Source: Pseudomonas japonica (GTDB lineage Bacteria; Pseudomonadota; Gammaproteobacteria; Pseudomonadales; Pseudomonadaceae). From it: 64,000 bases of DNA. The position numbers were made by a program, and so were the translations under genes. Of this stretch, positions 53,529 through 62,623 are shown piece after piece (the stretch's first letter is position 1; every line of letters begins with the position of its first letter). The DNA lies in NCBI RefSeq assembly GCF_013522925.1, contig NZ_JAAMQU010000002.1, forward strand, positions 186,001-250,000. The letters are read 5' to 3'. The notes beneath the pieces are model-generated. The model saw nothing but the letters and a program-made list of their open reading frames with translations, was not told where the DNA came from and did no database searches.

Positions 53529-53825
53529 TCACGAAGGCATCGCGAGGCCGGTCGCGGGGCAGAGCTGGAGCACGGCACGCACGGCATCACTGGCGGCGGT
53601 GAGGGCCAGGTCATGGCCCTCTGCGCGCAGCCGCTGCTGAATGAACAGCAACCACTGCAACCCCGCACCGTCCATTTCTGCCACCTGGCTGAGGTCCAGG
53701 CGCCAGGCGCAAGCTTGGGCGAGCCAGGCTTGCGCGGCGGCGTGCAGTTCGCCCACCTGGTAAATGGTCAGCTCGCTTTGCAAGGTGACCTGCAGCGCGT
53801 CGCCGGCTCGCTCTGCCACGATCAT
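53529..53825 (-). CDS. STAS-domain protein of the chemotaxis operon
   Basis: 98 residues. The STAS fold shows GDALQVTLQSELTIYQVGELHA, LDLSQVAEMDGAGLQWLLFIQQRL and ATGLAMPS. Ser/Thr phospho-site positions of anti-sigma antagonists are replaced (EMDGAG), so it is not a standard SpoIIAA phospho-switch. Its ATG at 53825 overlaps the cheY stop (ATGA), implying coupled translation. It lies between cheY and cheA. Similar STAS genes occur in some polar or accessory che clusters; the role is unknown. Confidence 0.82.
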   Translation of the reverse strand: MIVAERAGDALQVTLQSELTIYQVGELHAAAQAWLAQACAWRLDLSQVAEMDGAGLQWLLFIQQRLRAEGHDLALTAASDAVRAVLQLCPATGLAMPS

Positions 53826-54190
53826 GGCGCGATCAGCTTGGCCACGGCGGCCAGCATCTGCGCTGGCTGGAAGGGCTTCACCACCCATGCACGGGCGCCA
53901 GCGGCCTGGCCTTCCTGCTTGCGGCTTTCCTGGGATTCGGTCGTGAGCATGATCACCGGCGTGAACTTGTACGCCGGCAGTTTCTTCAGCTCTTTCACGA
54001 AGGTAATGCCATCCATGTTCGGCATGTTCACATCGCTGATCACCAGGTGGATCTTCTGGCCGGTCAGCTTGCGCAGCGCATCCTGGCCATCGCAGGCTTC
54101 CAGCACGTCGTAACCCTGGCCCTTGAGGGTGATACCTACTACTTGGCGAATGCTCGCGGAGTCATCCACCACCAATATGGACTTGGCCAT
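53822..54190 (-). CDS. cheY: Chemotaxis response regulator CheY
   Basis: 122-residue stand-alone receiver. Acid pocket VVDDSASIRQ, phospho-Asp in LVISDVNMPNMDG, Thr in IMLTTES and Lys in VKPFQP. GAGG precedes the ATG. It receives phosphate from the CheA of this cluster and either drives the motor or acts on another output. Confidence 0.95.
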   Translation of the reverse strand: MAKSILVVDDSASIRQVVGITLKGQGYDVLEACDGQDALRKLTGQKIHLVISDVNMPNMDGITFVKELKKLPAYKFTPVIMLTTESQESRKQEGQAAGARAWVVKPFQPAQMLAAVAKLIAP

Positions 54191-54254
54191 ATAACCTCCT
54201 GAAGGGTGATTTATTAAAAGCGGTCAATACGCCGTTGCCCGAAAGGGCAGCGGC

Positions 54255-55439
54255 CTAGAAAAAGGTGATAGCGCTGTCGGCGGGCCTGGCGCTGCCCCGG
54301 CCGTGATGGTTGTTGCGCTGCTCTTGCATCGCGTAGGTGCGTTCGGTTTCGGCCAGCCAGGCGTCCACGTCGAGGTGGAAGGGTTCGCCGGTCGCCTGGC
54401 AATGCTCCAACTGCTGATGCAGGCTCGCCATCCGTTCACGTACCTGAACGAGGATCTGGCTCACGCGGTCCTGGAACTGCAGTTCTACCAGCACCTGGGA
54501 AAGCTCATGGCCAATGCCGGTACTTTCGTCCTGCAGCAGCTGCGATGCACTTTGCAGCTGCCCGGTGATGCCCTCGAAACTTCCTAGCACGCCTTCGATG
54601 GTGTGCTCGGCCTGCGCAACGGTGTCGTTGCCCTTGTCATTGCTTTCACCCGCCACTTCTACCAGGCGGCCGATGGCGGTATTGATCACGTCCACCTTGG
54701 CGGACATTTTCTGGCCCGTTTCGCTGGACTGGCTCGATAGCGAGCGCACCGCATCGGCAACCACGGCAAAGCCGCGGCCGGCTTCCCCGGCGCGTGCCGC
54801 TTCAATAGCGGCATTGAGCGCCAACAGGTTGGTTTGCTGAGCGATGGCGGCCACTTCCGCTGCCATCTGCCGCAGCTCGCCGGTGTAGTCGGTGAGGTTG
54901 CGCACGGCGTGGAGCATTTCATTACGGCTTTGCTGGCTCACACGCAACGTGTCCACCACTTCGCTCAGGGCAGCCTGGCTTTGGGACAGGCCTTCGCCTG
55001 CGCCTCCCTGGCCCATGTCACCGGCGGCCTGGCGCGAGGTACTCACGGTGTGGTCGAGGCGTTGGGCAATGTCTACGAAACGTTGGGTAAGCGCACCAAT
55101 GGCCGCTTCGGTCTGGTCACGCGAGGTGTCGATCTGGCGCATCCATACCGGCAATGCGGCGAGACACAAGCGCTGAGCATCTTCAACCCGAGGGGCTTCA
55201 CTTGCAGGCGCCTGGCTGGCGAGCTCACGCGCCTGCGCTTCGGCCGCCTGGTGCTGGCCGCGCCAGCCGCATAGCGCGCCGGCCACCACAGCGGGCGCAG
55301 CGACACAAACTGCGGTCAACCAGAACGGCAGGGCAGGCGCGCTTGCCAGCACGGCCAGTGAGACGGCTGCGCCCACAGCGTTGAACAACACAGGCGCGCA
55401 ACGGGCGACAGGATGAACATCGCGAACGTTGGACTTCAT
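54255..55439 (-). CDS. Methyl-accepting protein with CheZ-like C-terminal motif
   Basis: 394 residues. Two membrane segments lie close together at about 18-38 and 40-58, so there is almost no periplasmic domain. No HAMP is seen. The signalling hairpin contains [23 protein letters not shown]. Beyond it, residues 318-345 read [20 protein letters not shown], resembling the CheZ catalytic stretch (QDLTGQ in E. coli), with D324 and Q328 spaced as CheZ D143 and Q147. The chain ends in ADSAITFF, a hydrophobic tail reminiscent of CheY-binding peptides. The che operon has no separate cheZ or cheC. It is the first gene of the operon. Confidence 0.82.
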   Translation of the reverse strand: MKSNVRDVHPVARCAPVLFNAVGAAVSLAVLASAPALPFWLTAVCVAAPAVVAGALCGWRGQHQAAEAQARELASQAPASEAPRVEDAQRLCLAALPVWMRQIDTSRDQTEAAIGALTQRFVDIAQRLDHTVSTSRQAAGDMGQGGAGEGLSQSQAALSEVVDTLRVSQQSRNEMLHAVRNLTDYTGELRQMAAEVAAIAQQTNLLALNAAIEAARAGEAGRGFAVVADAVRSLSSQSSETGQKMSAKVDVINTAIGRLVEVAGESNDKGNDTVAQAEHTIEGVLGSFEGITGQLQSASQLLQDESTGIGHELSQVLVELQFQDRVSQILVQVRERMASLHQQLEHCQATGEPFHLDVDAWLAETERTYAMQEQRNNHHGRGSARPADSAITFF

Positions 55440-55483
55440 GGGTAACCCTTGAGCAGCGGCCCCGGGCGGGGCAAGTACCTGGG

Positions 55484-55510
55484 TTATCCCCTATGGGCTC
55501 AATAACCTTA
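55484..55510 (-). promoter_or_regulatory. Weak sigma-28-like site upstream of the che operon
   Basis: Minus strand: TAAGGTTA, 11 nt, GGGGATAA; 12 of 16 positions fit the sigma-28 consensus. A sigma-70-like TTGACT overlaps it, so the class is uncertain. Confidence 0.3.
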
Positions 55511-55781
55511 GTCAATCGAGCAGCCATTCGTCGTAAAGCTGGATCCTATTGTGCGAGGTTTGTACAGGCAGGCAGGCGTGTAAAACACCGCCTTTGGCGG
55601 ACGGACCGTTCGTAGTCAATGATCACGGGGCAGAGCGGGGGGATAACGAAACGGCTTGAATGCAAAGCACGCTGTACAACTTTTCATGGCCTTGCTTTCA
55701 CGCAGTTGCCGACCGTAGGAGTCGGCGGAGCCGGCGAACGCATCGGTTTGCGTGTGCCGGCCTCCAAGCCTTTGAATGAAT
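55511..55781. other. Gap between the DUF465 gene and the che operon
   Basis: Together with 55440-55510, a 342-bp gap without genes. It contains a short perfect hairpin CCGCC(TTT)GGCGG at 55588-55600, without a T-run. I see nothing else supportable. Confidence 0.4.
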
Positions 55782-56039
55782 CTAGAAGTTTTTCGCGGCC
55801 CCCCGGGTGCCGGGGTATTCGATTTCCTGAACGATCTTGTTCTTGATGTCCAGGCGCTTTTTCTTCAGCGCGCTTACGGTGTCATCGTCAGCCGAGGCGC
55901 TCTCGGCATCAACCACTTGCCGGTCGATGTCTTCGTATTTGGTGACCAGGCTTTGCAGCAGTTTGTTGGTCTGCTGCAGCTTGTTTACTTCTTCTCGCGT
56001 TTTGCCCAGGTCGGCATAAAGATCATGTGTAGCTGGCAT
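55782..56039 (-). CDS. DUF465 (YdcH-family) small coiled-coil protein
   Basis: 85 residues from ATG 56039. Almost entirely helical: REEVNKLQQTNKLLQSLVTKY, EDIDRQVVD, then DDDTVSALKKKRLDIKNKIV. The DxxVxxLKKxRLxLKD-type stretch is the family signature. The function is unknown. It is divergent from the isomerase-like gene at 56183. Confidence 0.82.
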   Translation of the reverse strand: MPATHDLYADLGKTREEVNKLQQTNKLLQSLVTKYEDIDRQVVDAESASADDDTVSALKKKRLDIKNKIVQEIEYPGTRGAAKNF

Positions 56040-56182
56040 CGCTTCACCTCGCGGCTGGTGGATTATACGGAGCATAGCCGTTGATTCACGGGTTTGACCC
56101 TTGCAAGCGGGGCGTTCGTTCCCCTGACCTGGGCTATGCTAAGACCACTGGTCACTCCTGGCCGGCCGATGTGAGGACCTCC

Positions 56183-56548
56183 ATGCCACACCTGCACCTG
56201 GAATACACCCGCAACCTGACTGGCCTCGAACCTGAGAAGCTCCTGCTCAAGCTGAACCATTCCCTGATGGCGAGCGGTCAGTTCGCCCATGAAGTGGATA
56301 TCAAGGCCAGGGCCGTGCAGCTCGATCATTTCCGCGTAGGCATTGGCCTGGGTGAACGGGCGTTCGTGTACGTGAAGCTCGCCATACTCAGTGGCCGGTC
56401 GGCCGAGGTAAAACGCAAATTATCTGAAGGGCTGCTTGGCGCTCTGCAAGAAGGTATCAGTGCACCGCCGGGGCTGGATCTGCAGCTGGGTGTGGACATC
56501 GTCGACATGGACCGCGAAGCCTATGTCAAATGGCGAAGCCAGCCCTGA
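56183..56548 (+). CDS. 5-carboxymethyl-2-hydroxymuconate isomerase-family protein
   Basis: 121 residues. Starts PHLHLEYTRNL with the N-terminal Pro2 that serves as catalytic base in the tautomerase superfamily (HpaF/CHMI). It continues ARAVQLDHFRVGIGLGERAFVYVKLAI and ends DIVDMDREAYVKWRS. The ATG at 56183 has GAGG at good spacing. No aromatic-degradation genes are near, so the physiological substrate is unclear. Confidence 0.83.
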   Translation: MPHLHLEYTRNLTGLEPEKLLLKLNHSLMASGQFAHEVDIKARAVQLDHFRVGIGLGERAFVYVKLAILSGRSAEVKRKLSEGLLGALQEGISAPPGLDLQLGVDIVDMDREAYVKWRSQP

Positions 56549-56640
56549 GCGCGCGGCGCCACTGTTTTGTGTGAGGGAAACCTGAAAGTTTCCTTCATAA
56601 ATTATCAAGGTTTCGTTTAACCTGGTGCTAATACTTACTC

Positions 56641-56656
56641 CCGGCATATTTTTCAC
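56641..56656 (+). promoter_or_regulatory. ColR-like box upstream of eptA copy 2
   Basis: CCGGCATATTTTTCAC matches 15 of 16 positions of the remembered ColR consensus and shares CATAYTTTTCAC with the site before eptA copy 1. It lies 72 bp ahead of the ATG at 56729. Confidence 0.55.
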
Positions 56657-56728
56657 GAAAAGTTTATTTTCCTCGCCCTAAAGTTCGCTCGGCTCGGCTG
56701 GCGAGCGAACTTTGCGAACGTGAAAAAT

Positions 56729-58348
56729 ATGTCGATGATCAAACCGGTGCGCCCGGAAGTGATAACACTTGCGGCTAGTGCCTGCCTGTTGGCCTCGTTC
56801 AACCTTCCGTTGTGGCACCACCTTGGCGAAATCACGCGTAGCACCAGCGCTGGCTTGACGATTGCCTTCGCAGCACTCATAGGGCTTGCGTTCAACCTCG
56901 TGCTCTCGTTGCTTGGCGGTCGCTGGACCCTGAAGCCCGTGTTGATGGTGCTGTTCCCCGTGAGCGCGGGCGCGGCCTGGTTCATGAACAAGTACGGCAT
57001 CGTTATTGACCCCGGCATGTTCAGGAACATTGCCGAAACGGACATCAGCGAAGTACGTGACCTGCTTTCGTTGAAGTTCATAGGGTATATGGTGTTGTGC
57101 GGTGTGGTGCCCGCAGTGGTGATCTGGAAGTTGCCTGTAAGTTACCGCCCGGGGCTGCGCGGCCTATTCGCCAAACTTGCCGCCCTGATCGCCAGCGCCG
57201 TGCTTATGGCCGTTATCGCACTGAGCAACTACCAAGGCCTTGCTTCGCTGTTTCGTAACCATCACGAGCTGCGTTTGCTGGTAGTGCCGAGCAATGTGAT
57301 AGGGGCAGGGCTGGCGTACGTCAATGAACAGGTCGCTTCGGTACGCCAGCCCTTCGAGCAGGTGGGCGCCGATGCACACAAGGCCACGGCCTGGGCCAGC
57401 CATACCCGCCCATCGCTCACGGTGCTGGTGGTGGGCGAAAGCGTGCGGGCAGACAACGTAGGCCTGCTGGGCTATCAGCGCGATACCACCCCCGAGCTTG
57501 CTCAGGAGGAAGGCGTACTGGCCTTTGCCCATGTGCAATCGTGCGGCACCGAAACCGCCGTGTCGGTGCCATGCATGTTCTCGAACCTGGGGCGCAAGGG
57601 GTATACCGCCGTACGGGCGCAGAACCAGGAAGGCTTGCTCGACGTGATCCAGCGTGCCGGGGTGAAGGTGGTCTGGCTGGATAACCAGTCAGGCTGCAAG
57701 GGTACCTGCGCCCGGGTGAGCTACCAGAACCTTGCTCAAAGCAAGGACGGCCATTACTGCGACGATGAGTGCCACGATGGAATACTCCTGCGTGACCTTC
57801 CCGCCATGCTCGACAACCTGAAGGAAGACACCGTGCTGGTGCTGCATGAAATGGGCAGCCATGGGCCGGACTACTACAAGCGCTACCCGGCCGGGTTCGA
57901 CTTTTTCACGCCTGTTTGCCGCAGCAATGCGCTGGATGCCTGCTCCCGGGAAAGCATCGTGAACGGGTATGACAACACCGTGCGCTACGCCGATCATGTG
58001 CTGGCCAGCCTGATCGACACCCTGCGCAGCCATGAGGGCAAGGTGGACAGCGCCATGCTGTACCTGTCCGACCACGGCGAGTCGTTGGGTGAATACAACC
58101 TCTACCTGCACGGCACTCCGTACATGCTGGCCCCCGATCAGCAAAAGCACGTGCCGCTGATCGCCTGGTTCTCCACGGGCTACCGCAGCGCTTTCGCGGT
58201 AGACACTGCGTGCCTGCGCCAGCGGCAAAGCCTGCCCTTAAGCCAGGACAACCTGTTCCATTCCATGCTTGGCCTTCTGGCCATTGACACCTCGGTGTAT
58301 GAGCCTGCCCTGGACCTGTTCGCAGGCTGCCGTGGCAACAAGCCATGA
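56729..58348 (+). CDS. eptA: Lipid A phosphoethanolamine transferase EptA, copy 2
   Basis: 539 residues. Collinear over the full length with copy 1 at 31035: five N-terminal helices, VVGESVRADNVGLLGY, catalytic Thr in SCGTETAVSVPCMFS, NQSGCKGTCARVSY, CDDECHD, and the metal site YLSDHGESLGEYN. The two copies probably arose by duplication or separate acquisition, with similar regulation. The start is not certain: GTG 56720, ATG 56729 and ATG 56735 are in frame. Confidence 0.93.
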   Translation: MSMIKPVRPEVITLAASACLLASFNLPLWHHLGEITRSTSAGLTIAFAALIGLAFNLVLSLLGGRWTLKPVLMVLFPVSAGAAWFMNKYGIVIDPGMFRNIAETDISEVRDLLSLKFIGYMVLCGVVPAVVIWKLPVSYRPGLRGLFAKLAALIASAVLMAVIALSNYQGLASLFRNHHELRLLVVPSNVIGAGLAYVNEQVASVRQPFEQVGADAHKATAWASHTRPSLTVLVVGESVRADNVGLLGYQRDTTPELAQEEGVLAFAHVQSCGTETAVSVPCMFSNLGRKGYTAVRAQNQEGLLDVIQRAGVKVVWLDNQSGCKGTCARVSYQNLAQSKDGHYCDDECHDGILLRDLPAMLDNLKEDTVLVLHEMGSHGPDYYKRYPAGFDFFTPVCRSNALDACSRESIVNGYDNTVRYADHVLASLIDTLRSHEGKVDSAMLYLSDHGESLGEYNLYLHGTPYMLAPDQQKHVPLIAWFSTGYRSAFAVDTACLRQRQSLPLSQDNLFHSMLGLLAIDTSVYEPALDLFAGCRGNKP

Positions 58349-58411
58349 CCCGGCTGTAACGGTCCTCGAGCGGCGCGATATATACTGCGCCCATTGTTTG
58401 AGGAGAGGCTT

Positions 58412-59548
58412 GTGGCCATAGCGATAGAGTGGATCCGTGACGACCAGGCACTGGCGGCGCAGTGTGCTGCATGGCAGGCGCTGCCGTTCATTGCGTTGGA
58501 TACGGAATTCGTGCGAGTGGACACCTTCTACCCCAAGGTCGGGCTGCTGCAGGTGAGCGACGGGCATACGGCCTTTTTGATCGACCCGCTCGGCATTTCT
58601 GCCTGGGCACCGCTGGCCGAGCTGTTGGCTGCGCCAGGCGTGGTGAAGGTGCTGCACGCCTGCAGCGAAGACCTTGAGGTGCTTGCCCGGCTGACCGGCC
58701 AGTTGCCTGCGCCGCTGTTCGATACGCAGCTGGCGGCGGCCTACCTGGGGCTGGGGTTCTCGATGGGGTATTCCCGCCTGGTGCAGGAAGTGTTGGCAAT
58801 CGAACTGCCCAAGGGCGAAACCCGGTCCGACTGGCTGCAGCGGCCCCTTTCCGAGCTACAGGTGAGCTATGCCGCGGAAGACGCGCTGCACCTGGCCGAG
58901 GTGTATCAGGCGCTGCGCCCGCGGTTGAGCGACGAGCGCTTTGGCTGGGTACTGGATGACGGCCACGAGCTGGTAGCGCAATGGGGCCGCGAGGTCGACC
59001 CCCGTGAGCTGTACCGTGACGCCCGGCTCGGCTGGAAACTCACGCCGGTGCAGTTGGCGGTGTTGCGCGAGCTGTATGCCTGGCGCGAAGAGCAGGCGCG
59101 CCTGCGCGACGTGCCTCGTAACCGGGTGATCAAGGAACAGACGCTCTGGCCGCTGGCCCGCTTCCAGCCCAATAACCTGTCGGCGCTGGCGAAGATCGAC
59201 GAAATGCACCCCCGCACCATCCGCCAGGACGGCGAAACCTTGCTTGCGCTTATTCATGATGCAGCCCACACCCCGGAAGCGGAACTGCCCGCGCCGTTGC
59301 CCGAGCCTTTGCCAATGGAGGCCGCAGGCGTGCTCAAGCAGCTGCGCGCGGTAGGCCAGGCCGAGGCCGAGCGGCTGGGCATCGCCCCGGAACTGGTATT
59401 GCGCAAGAAAATCCTCGAAGCCCTGCTGCGCAGCGGTTTTCCGAACGGGCCCTACACACTTCCCGATACCTTGCGCGGCTGGCGGCGCGAGCGGCTTGGC
59501 CAGGCCTTGCTCGATAACCTGGCCACCGTTGGAGGCGAACAGCCATGA
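58412..59548 (+). CDS. rnd: Ribonuclease D
   Basis: 378 residues from a GTG preceded by GAGGAGAGG. The DEDD exonuclease motifs are visible: [16 protein letters not shown] (Asp, Glu), [11 protein letters not shown] and [15 protein letters not shown]-terminal HRDC domain follows ([20 protein letters not shown]). It trims the 3' ends of tRNA precursors. It overlaps ycgL by 4 bp, a pairing conserved in gammaproteobacteria. Confidence 0.95.
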   Translation: MAIAIEWIRDDQALAAQCAAWQALPFIALDTEFVRVDTFYPKVGLLQVSDGHTAFLIDPLGISAWAPLAELLAAPGVVKVLHACSEDLEVLARLTGQLPAPLFDTQLAAAYLGLGFSMGYSRLVQEVLAIELPKGETRSDWLQRPLSELQVSYAAEDALHLAEVYQALRPRLSDERFGWVLDDGHELVAQWGREVDPRELYRDARLGWKLTPVQLAVLRELYAWREEQARLRDVPRNRVIKEQTLWPLARFQPNNLSALAKIDEMHPRTIRQDGETLLALIHDAAHTPEAELPAPLPEPLPMEAAGVLKQLRAVGQAEAERLGIAPELVLRKKILEALLRSGFPNGPYTLPDTLRGWRRERLGQALLDNLATVGGEQP

Positions 59549-59838
59549 AACGTATCTGCTCGATTTATCGCAGCCCCAAGAAAAACGAGATGTACCTCTA
59601 CGTACTCAAAAGCGATGCGCTGGCCCGGGTGCCCGAGGGGCTGCTAGCCGCGTTCGGTGCGCCGCATCATGCCTTCGACCTGGTGCTCAGCCCCGAGCGG
59701 CAGCTGGCTCGCGAGGATATTCACAAGGTGCTGGAAAACCTTGATGCCCAAGGCTACCACCTGCAGATGCCGCCGCCTGAAGCGGAGTACATCGAGCACC
59801 TTCCCGAGGAGCTGCTGCGGCGCAACGATCCCATCTAG
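59545..59838 (+). CDS. YcgL-domain protein
   Basis: 97 residues starting within the rnd stop codon (ATGA). YcgL pattern: [19 protein letters not shown], then [20 protein letters not shown], then YHLQMPPP. The family is small and uncharacterised, and usually adjacent to rnd as here. Confidence 0.93.
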   Translation: MKRICSIYRSPKKNEMYLYVLKSDALARVPEGLLAAFGAPHHAFDLVLSPERQLAREDIHKVLENLDAQGYHLQMPPPEAEYIEHLPEELLRRNDPI

Positions 59839-59925
59839 CCCGCGGCGTGCCGATTTCACTGGACTGCCGGTGGCCTTCTTGTAGGCTGCCGGCCTTTGCC
59901 TCGTTGTCGCTTTCAAGGTTCGACC

Positions 59926-60858
59926 ATGCGCGTGCTTATCGCGGAGCAGGCCTTTGCCGCCTACACCGCCCTGCTTCAGGACAAGGCACCGGCCTTGCAC
60001 ATTCACACCAGCGGTGATTCCGCCGAACTCTCTCGCCTGGCTGCCGAATGCCCGGTATGGCTGGGGCAGCCGGATTTACTGGCCAGCCTGTTGCGTCAGG
60101 GCCACCGCCCTCGCTGGGTGCAGTCCACCTGGGCGGGCATCACCCCGTTGCTGGCGCTGGGCTTGACCCGGGATTACACCCTTACGCGCGCAGTCGGGAT
60201 TTTCGGCCAGGTGATGGCCGAGTACGTGCTTACCTATGTGCTGGGCCATGAGCGCAAGGTGATGACCCGCGTGGTCAGCCAGGTCGAACGGCAGTGGGAC
60301 AATCGGCCGGTGGCCAGCATCGCCGGGCGCAAGGCGCTGATCGTGGGCGTAGGGGATATCGGTCGCAGCGTTGCCTATTACCTTTCCCTCTTTGGCGTAG
60401 AGCTGTATGGCATCGCCAGCGGCCCGCGCGAGCTGGCGCCATTCAAAGAGGTCGCCGGGCTTGAGGCGCTGCCACGGCTGGTGCAGGAGGCGGATTTTGT
60501 GATCAACCTGTTGCCCGATACGCTCGCCACTCGAGACGTGTTCGATGCGCGGCTGTTTGCCGGTTTCAATCCCGAGGCGTTGTTCATCAACGTGGGGCGG
60601 GGGAGTGCCGTGGTGGACGCAGACCTGGTGCAGGCCCTGCGCGACGGCCACCTGGCGGGTGCGGTGATCGACGTGTGCCGGCAGGAGCCGTTGCCCCGCC
60701 AGCATCCGTTCTGGACCGCCTGGGGGCTGTTGCTCACTGGCCATACCGCGGCGCCTACATCGCCCGCGTTGATGGCCGGCCTGTTCCTCGAAAACCTTGC
60801 GGCATTCGAGGCAGGGCAGCCCTTGCGTGGCACCGTGGATTTCAACCGCGGCTACTGA
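59926..60858 (+). CDS. D-2-hydroxyacid dehydrogenase
   Basis: 310 residues from ATG 59926. The NAD-binding stretch reads ALIVGVGDIGRSVAYYL (GxGxxG), the catalytic Arg is in FINVGRGSAVVDADL, the Glu in VIDVCRQEPLP and the His in LLTGHTAAP. It resembles the glyoxylate/hydroxypyruvate reductase branch. It stands alone between ycgL and a convergent nitroreductase gene. The substrate is not known. Confidence 0.9.
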   Translation: MRVLIAEQAFAAYTALLQDKAPALHIHTSGDSAELSRLAAECPVWLGQPDLLASLLRQGHRPRWVQSTWAGITPLLALGLTRDYTLTRAVGIFGQVMAEYVLTYVLGHERKVMTRVVSQVERQWDNRPVASIAGRKALIVGVGDIGRSVAYYLSLFGVELYGIASGPRELAPFKEVAGLEALPRLVQEADFVINLLPDTLATRDVFDARLFAGFNPEALFINVGRGSAVVDADLVQALRDGHLAGAVIDVCRQEPLPRQHPFWTAWGLLLTGHTAAPTSPALMAGLFLENLAAFEAGQPLRGTVDFNRGY

Positions 60859-60867
60859 ACCGGGGCT

Positions 60868-61464
60868 TCAGCTGAAATCGAAGTCGCCACTCTTGGCCAG
60901 CTCTTTTACCGGGCGCCGTGGGCTTGGGGTTTCCCGGCCCTGCAGGTACTCCGGAAGGCTGGCCTTGTCGCCCAGCTTGCCGACCGCTACCGCCGCATGC
61001 AGGGCATAGCCTTCAGGCACTTTCAGGGCTTCGCGGGTTTTGGCCTGGTCGAAGCCGGCCATGCCATGGGTGTGATAGCCGCTGATGCTCGCTTGCAGGG
61101 CAAAGTGCGCCCACGCCGAGCCGGTGTCGAAGGTGTGCCACAGCGCCGGGCCTTCTTCAGTGGCACCCGGCGGGGTGAAGGTGGTTTTCGACAGGATGAT
61201 CACCAACGCCGAGGCGTGTTGTGCCCAGGCGCGGTTGAATTCGTTGAGCAGCTCCAGGTAACGCGCCCAGTCCGGGGTATCGCGGCGGGCATACAGGAAG
61301 CGCCACGGCTGCGAGTTATAGGCCGAGGGTGCCCAGCGCGCGGCTTCGAAGAAGCTCAGCAGGGTTTGCTCGTCGATCGGCTCGGCGTTGAAGGCACGGG
61401 GCGACCAGCGATTGATGAAGTGTTCGGCGATGGCGTAATCGGCAATACGTGGGGTATCGGGCAT
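60868..61464 (-). CDS. Nitroreductase-family protein
   Basis: 198 residues. FMN-binding pattern RWSPRAFNAEPI near the N-terminus, AARWAPSAYNSQPWRF, and later GSAWAHFALQASISGYHTHGMAGFD. These are FMN-dependent NAD(P)H oxidoreductases acting on quinones, nitro compounds or flavins. Convergent with the dehydrogenase gene, 9 bp apart. Confidence 0.9.
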   Translation of the reverse strand: MPDTPRIADYAIAEHFINRWSPRAFNAEPIDEQTLLSFFEAARWAPSAYNSQPWRFLYARRDTPDWARYLELLNEFNRAWAQHASALVIILSKTTFTPPGATEEGPALWHTFDTGSAWAHFALQASISGYHTHGMAGFDQAKTREALKVPEGYALHAAVAVGKLGDKASLPEYLQGRETPSPRRPVKELAKSGDFDFS

Positions 61465-61632
61465 GGCGTCGCTTCCTGTTCAAGAAGGTAGCAAGCTACT
61501 CAACCGGATCGACGCTGGCAAGCAACGGTTACCGACAGTCGCCGGGGCTTGGCCCCAGCCCCGCGCACCACTAGACTTGCGCCCGCTTTCTGCCGATGCC
61601 CCATCGGCATGCCTTTCGTATCAGGAACGCCC

Positions 61633-62082
61633 ATGGCCGCCAAAGTAGAACCCTTCTGGATTCGCAAAACCCTCGATCAGCTCGATCAGGGGGAGTGGGA
61701 ATCGCTGTGCGATGGCTGCGGCCTGTGCTGCCTGCAAAAGCTGGAAGACGAAGACGACGGCAGCGTGTATTACACCCGCATTGCCTGCCGCCTGCTGGAC
61801 CGCGACACCTGCCGCTGCAGCGATTACCCCAACCGCCGCGCCCAGGTGCCGGATTGCATCCAGCTCACCCCGGACCAGGCCGATGAGTTCAAGTGGCTAC
61901 CGCCTACCTGCGCTTACCGGTTGGTGAGCGAGCGCCAGGACCTGCCCCTCTGGCACTACCTGGTGTGCGGCGACCGCGATCAGGTGCACAAGCAGCGCGT
62001 GTCCCAGGCCGGCCGCATGCTCAGCGAAAACGCCGTGGCTGCGGACGACTGGGAAGAGCACCTGATCTTCCGCGCCGGCTAA
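61633..62082 (+). CDS. YcgN-family cysteine-cluster protein
   Basis: 149 residues; AGGAA precedes the ATG. The Cys cluster [12 protein letters not shown] and further Cys in [17 protein letters not shown] and TCAYRL are those of the YkgJ/YcgN family, thought to bind Zn or an Fe-S cluster. It ends EEHLIFRA. The function is unknown. Confidence 0.88.
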   Translation: MAAKVEPFWIRKTLDQLDQGEWESLCDGCGLCCLQKLEDEDDGSVYYTRIACRLLDRDTCRCSDYPNRRAQVPDCIQLTPDQADEFKWLPPTCAYRLVSERQDLPLWHYLVCGDRDQVHKQRVSQAGRMLSENAVAADDWEEHLIFRAG

Positions 62083-62099
62083 CGACTGCCGTATTTTTA

Positions 62100-62170
62100 G
62101 TAGCAGCCACGCTTGCCTGCGACCGGCTCTGCTCGGTGTCGGCCCAGTCGCGCGCGAGCGCGGCTGCTAC
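62100..62170. repeat. Inverted-repeat REP/BIME-like element
   Basis: GTAGCAGCC (62100-62108) and GGCTGCTAC (62162-62170) form a perfect 9-bp stem, with imperfect pairing further inside (CGCTTGC/GCGAGCG). It lies between two convergent genes, the typical place for a Pseudomonas REP pair. Confidence 0.6.
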
Positions 62171-62186
62171 GGTCGGGGTGCGCGGT

Positions 62187-62558
62187 TTAAACCTTTGGCG
62201 ATTCCAGCGAATCATTCCCGGTCACGGTCGCCGATTCGGTGGCAGCCACGGCGTTGTCCTTGAGCGACTTGAGCTGATCACCCGCGCGTTCGATGTTGCC
62301 ACGCAGGCCGTCCAGTTCTTCCCGGCCCTTGGCCAGCAGCGCTTTGGTCTTGCTGCGGCCGGTGAAGCCACGGGCCAGGGCAACGCCACCCAGGGCGATC
62401 TGGATCAAGCCAAAGATGCCGCCGCGGCGAACACCCTTGCCTACCAGCAGCGCGCCGCCAGCAATGGAGCCGGCGCGTTCCCAGCCGTGAACGTTGGTTT
62501 CTGCGCCGGTGGAGGTGGGCAGTGCTTCTACAGCTTCGGTGATGATGTCTTTGCTCAT
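62187..62558 (-). CDS. Small membrane protein with YgaP/DUF2892-like segment
   Basis: 123 residues from ATG 62558 with GGAG upstream. Residues 25-68 contain WERAGSIAGGALLVGKGVRRG and GIFGLIQIALGGVALARGFTG, two membrane-type helices of the DUF2892 sort. The C-terminal 50 residues (about 70-123) form a charged, probably coiled-coil tail (ELDGLRGNIERAGDQLKSLKD). The function is unknown. Confidence 0.7.
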   Translation of the reverse strand: MSKDIITEAVEALPTSTGAETNVHGWERAGSIAGGALLVGKGVRRGGIFGLIQIALGGVALARGFTGRSKTKALLAKGREELDGLRGNIERAGDQLKSLKDNAVAATESATVTGNDSLESPKV

Positions 62559-62623
62559 TCGGGCGTCTCCATGGGAAGTTGTAAGGCTCCCTAAGCTGAC
62601 TCCCAAACGCGACGGCTGTTCCC

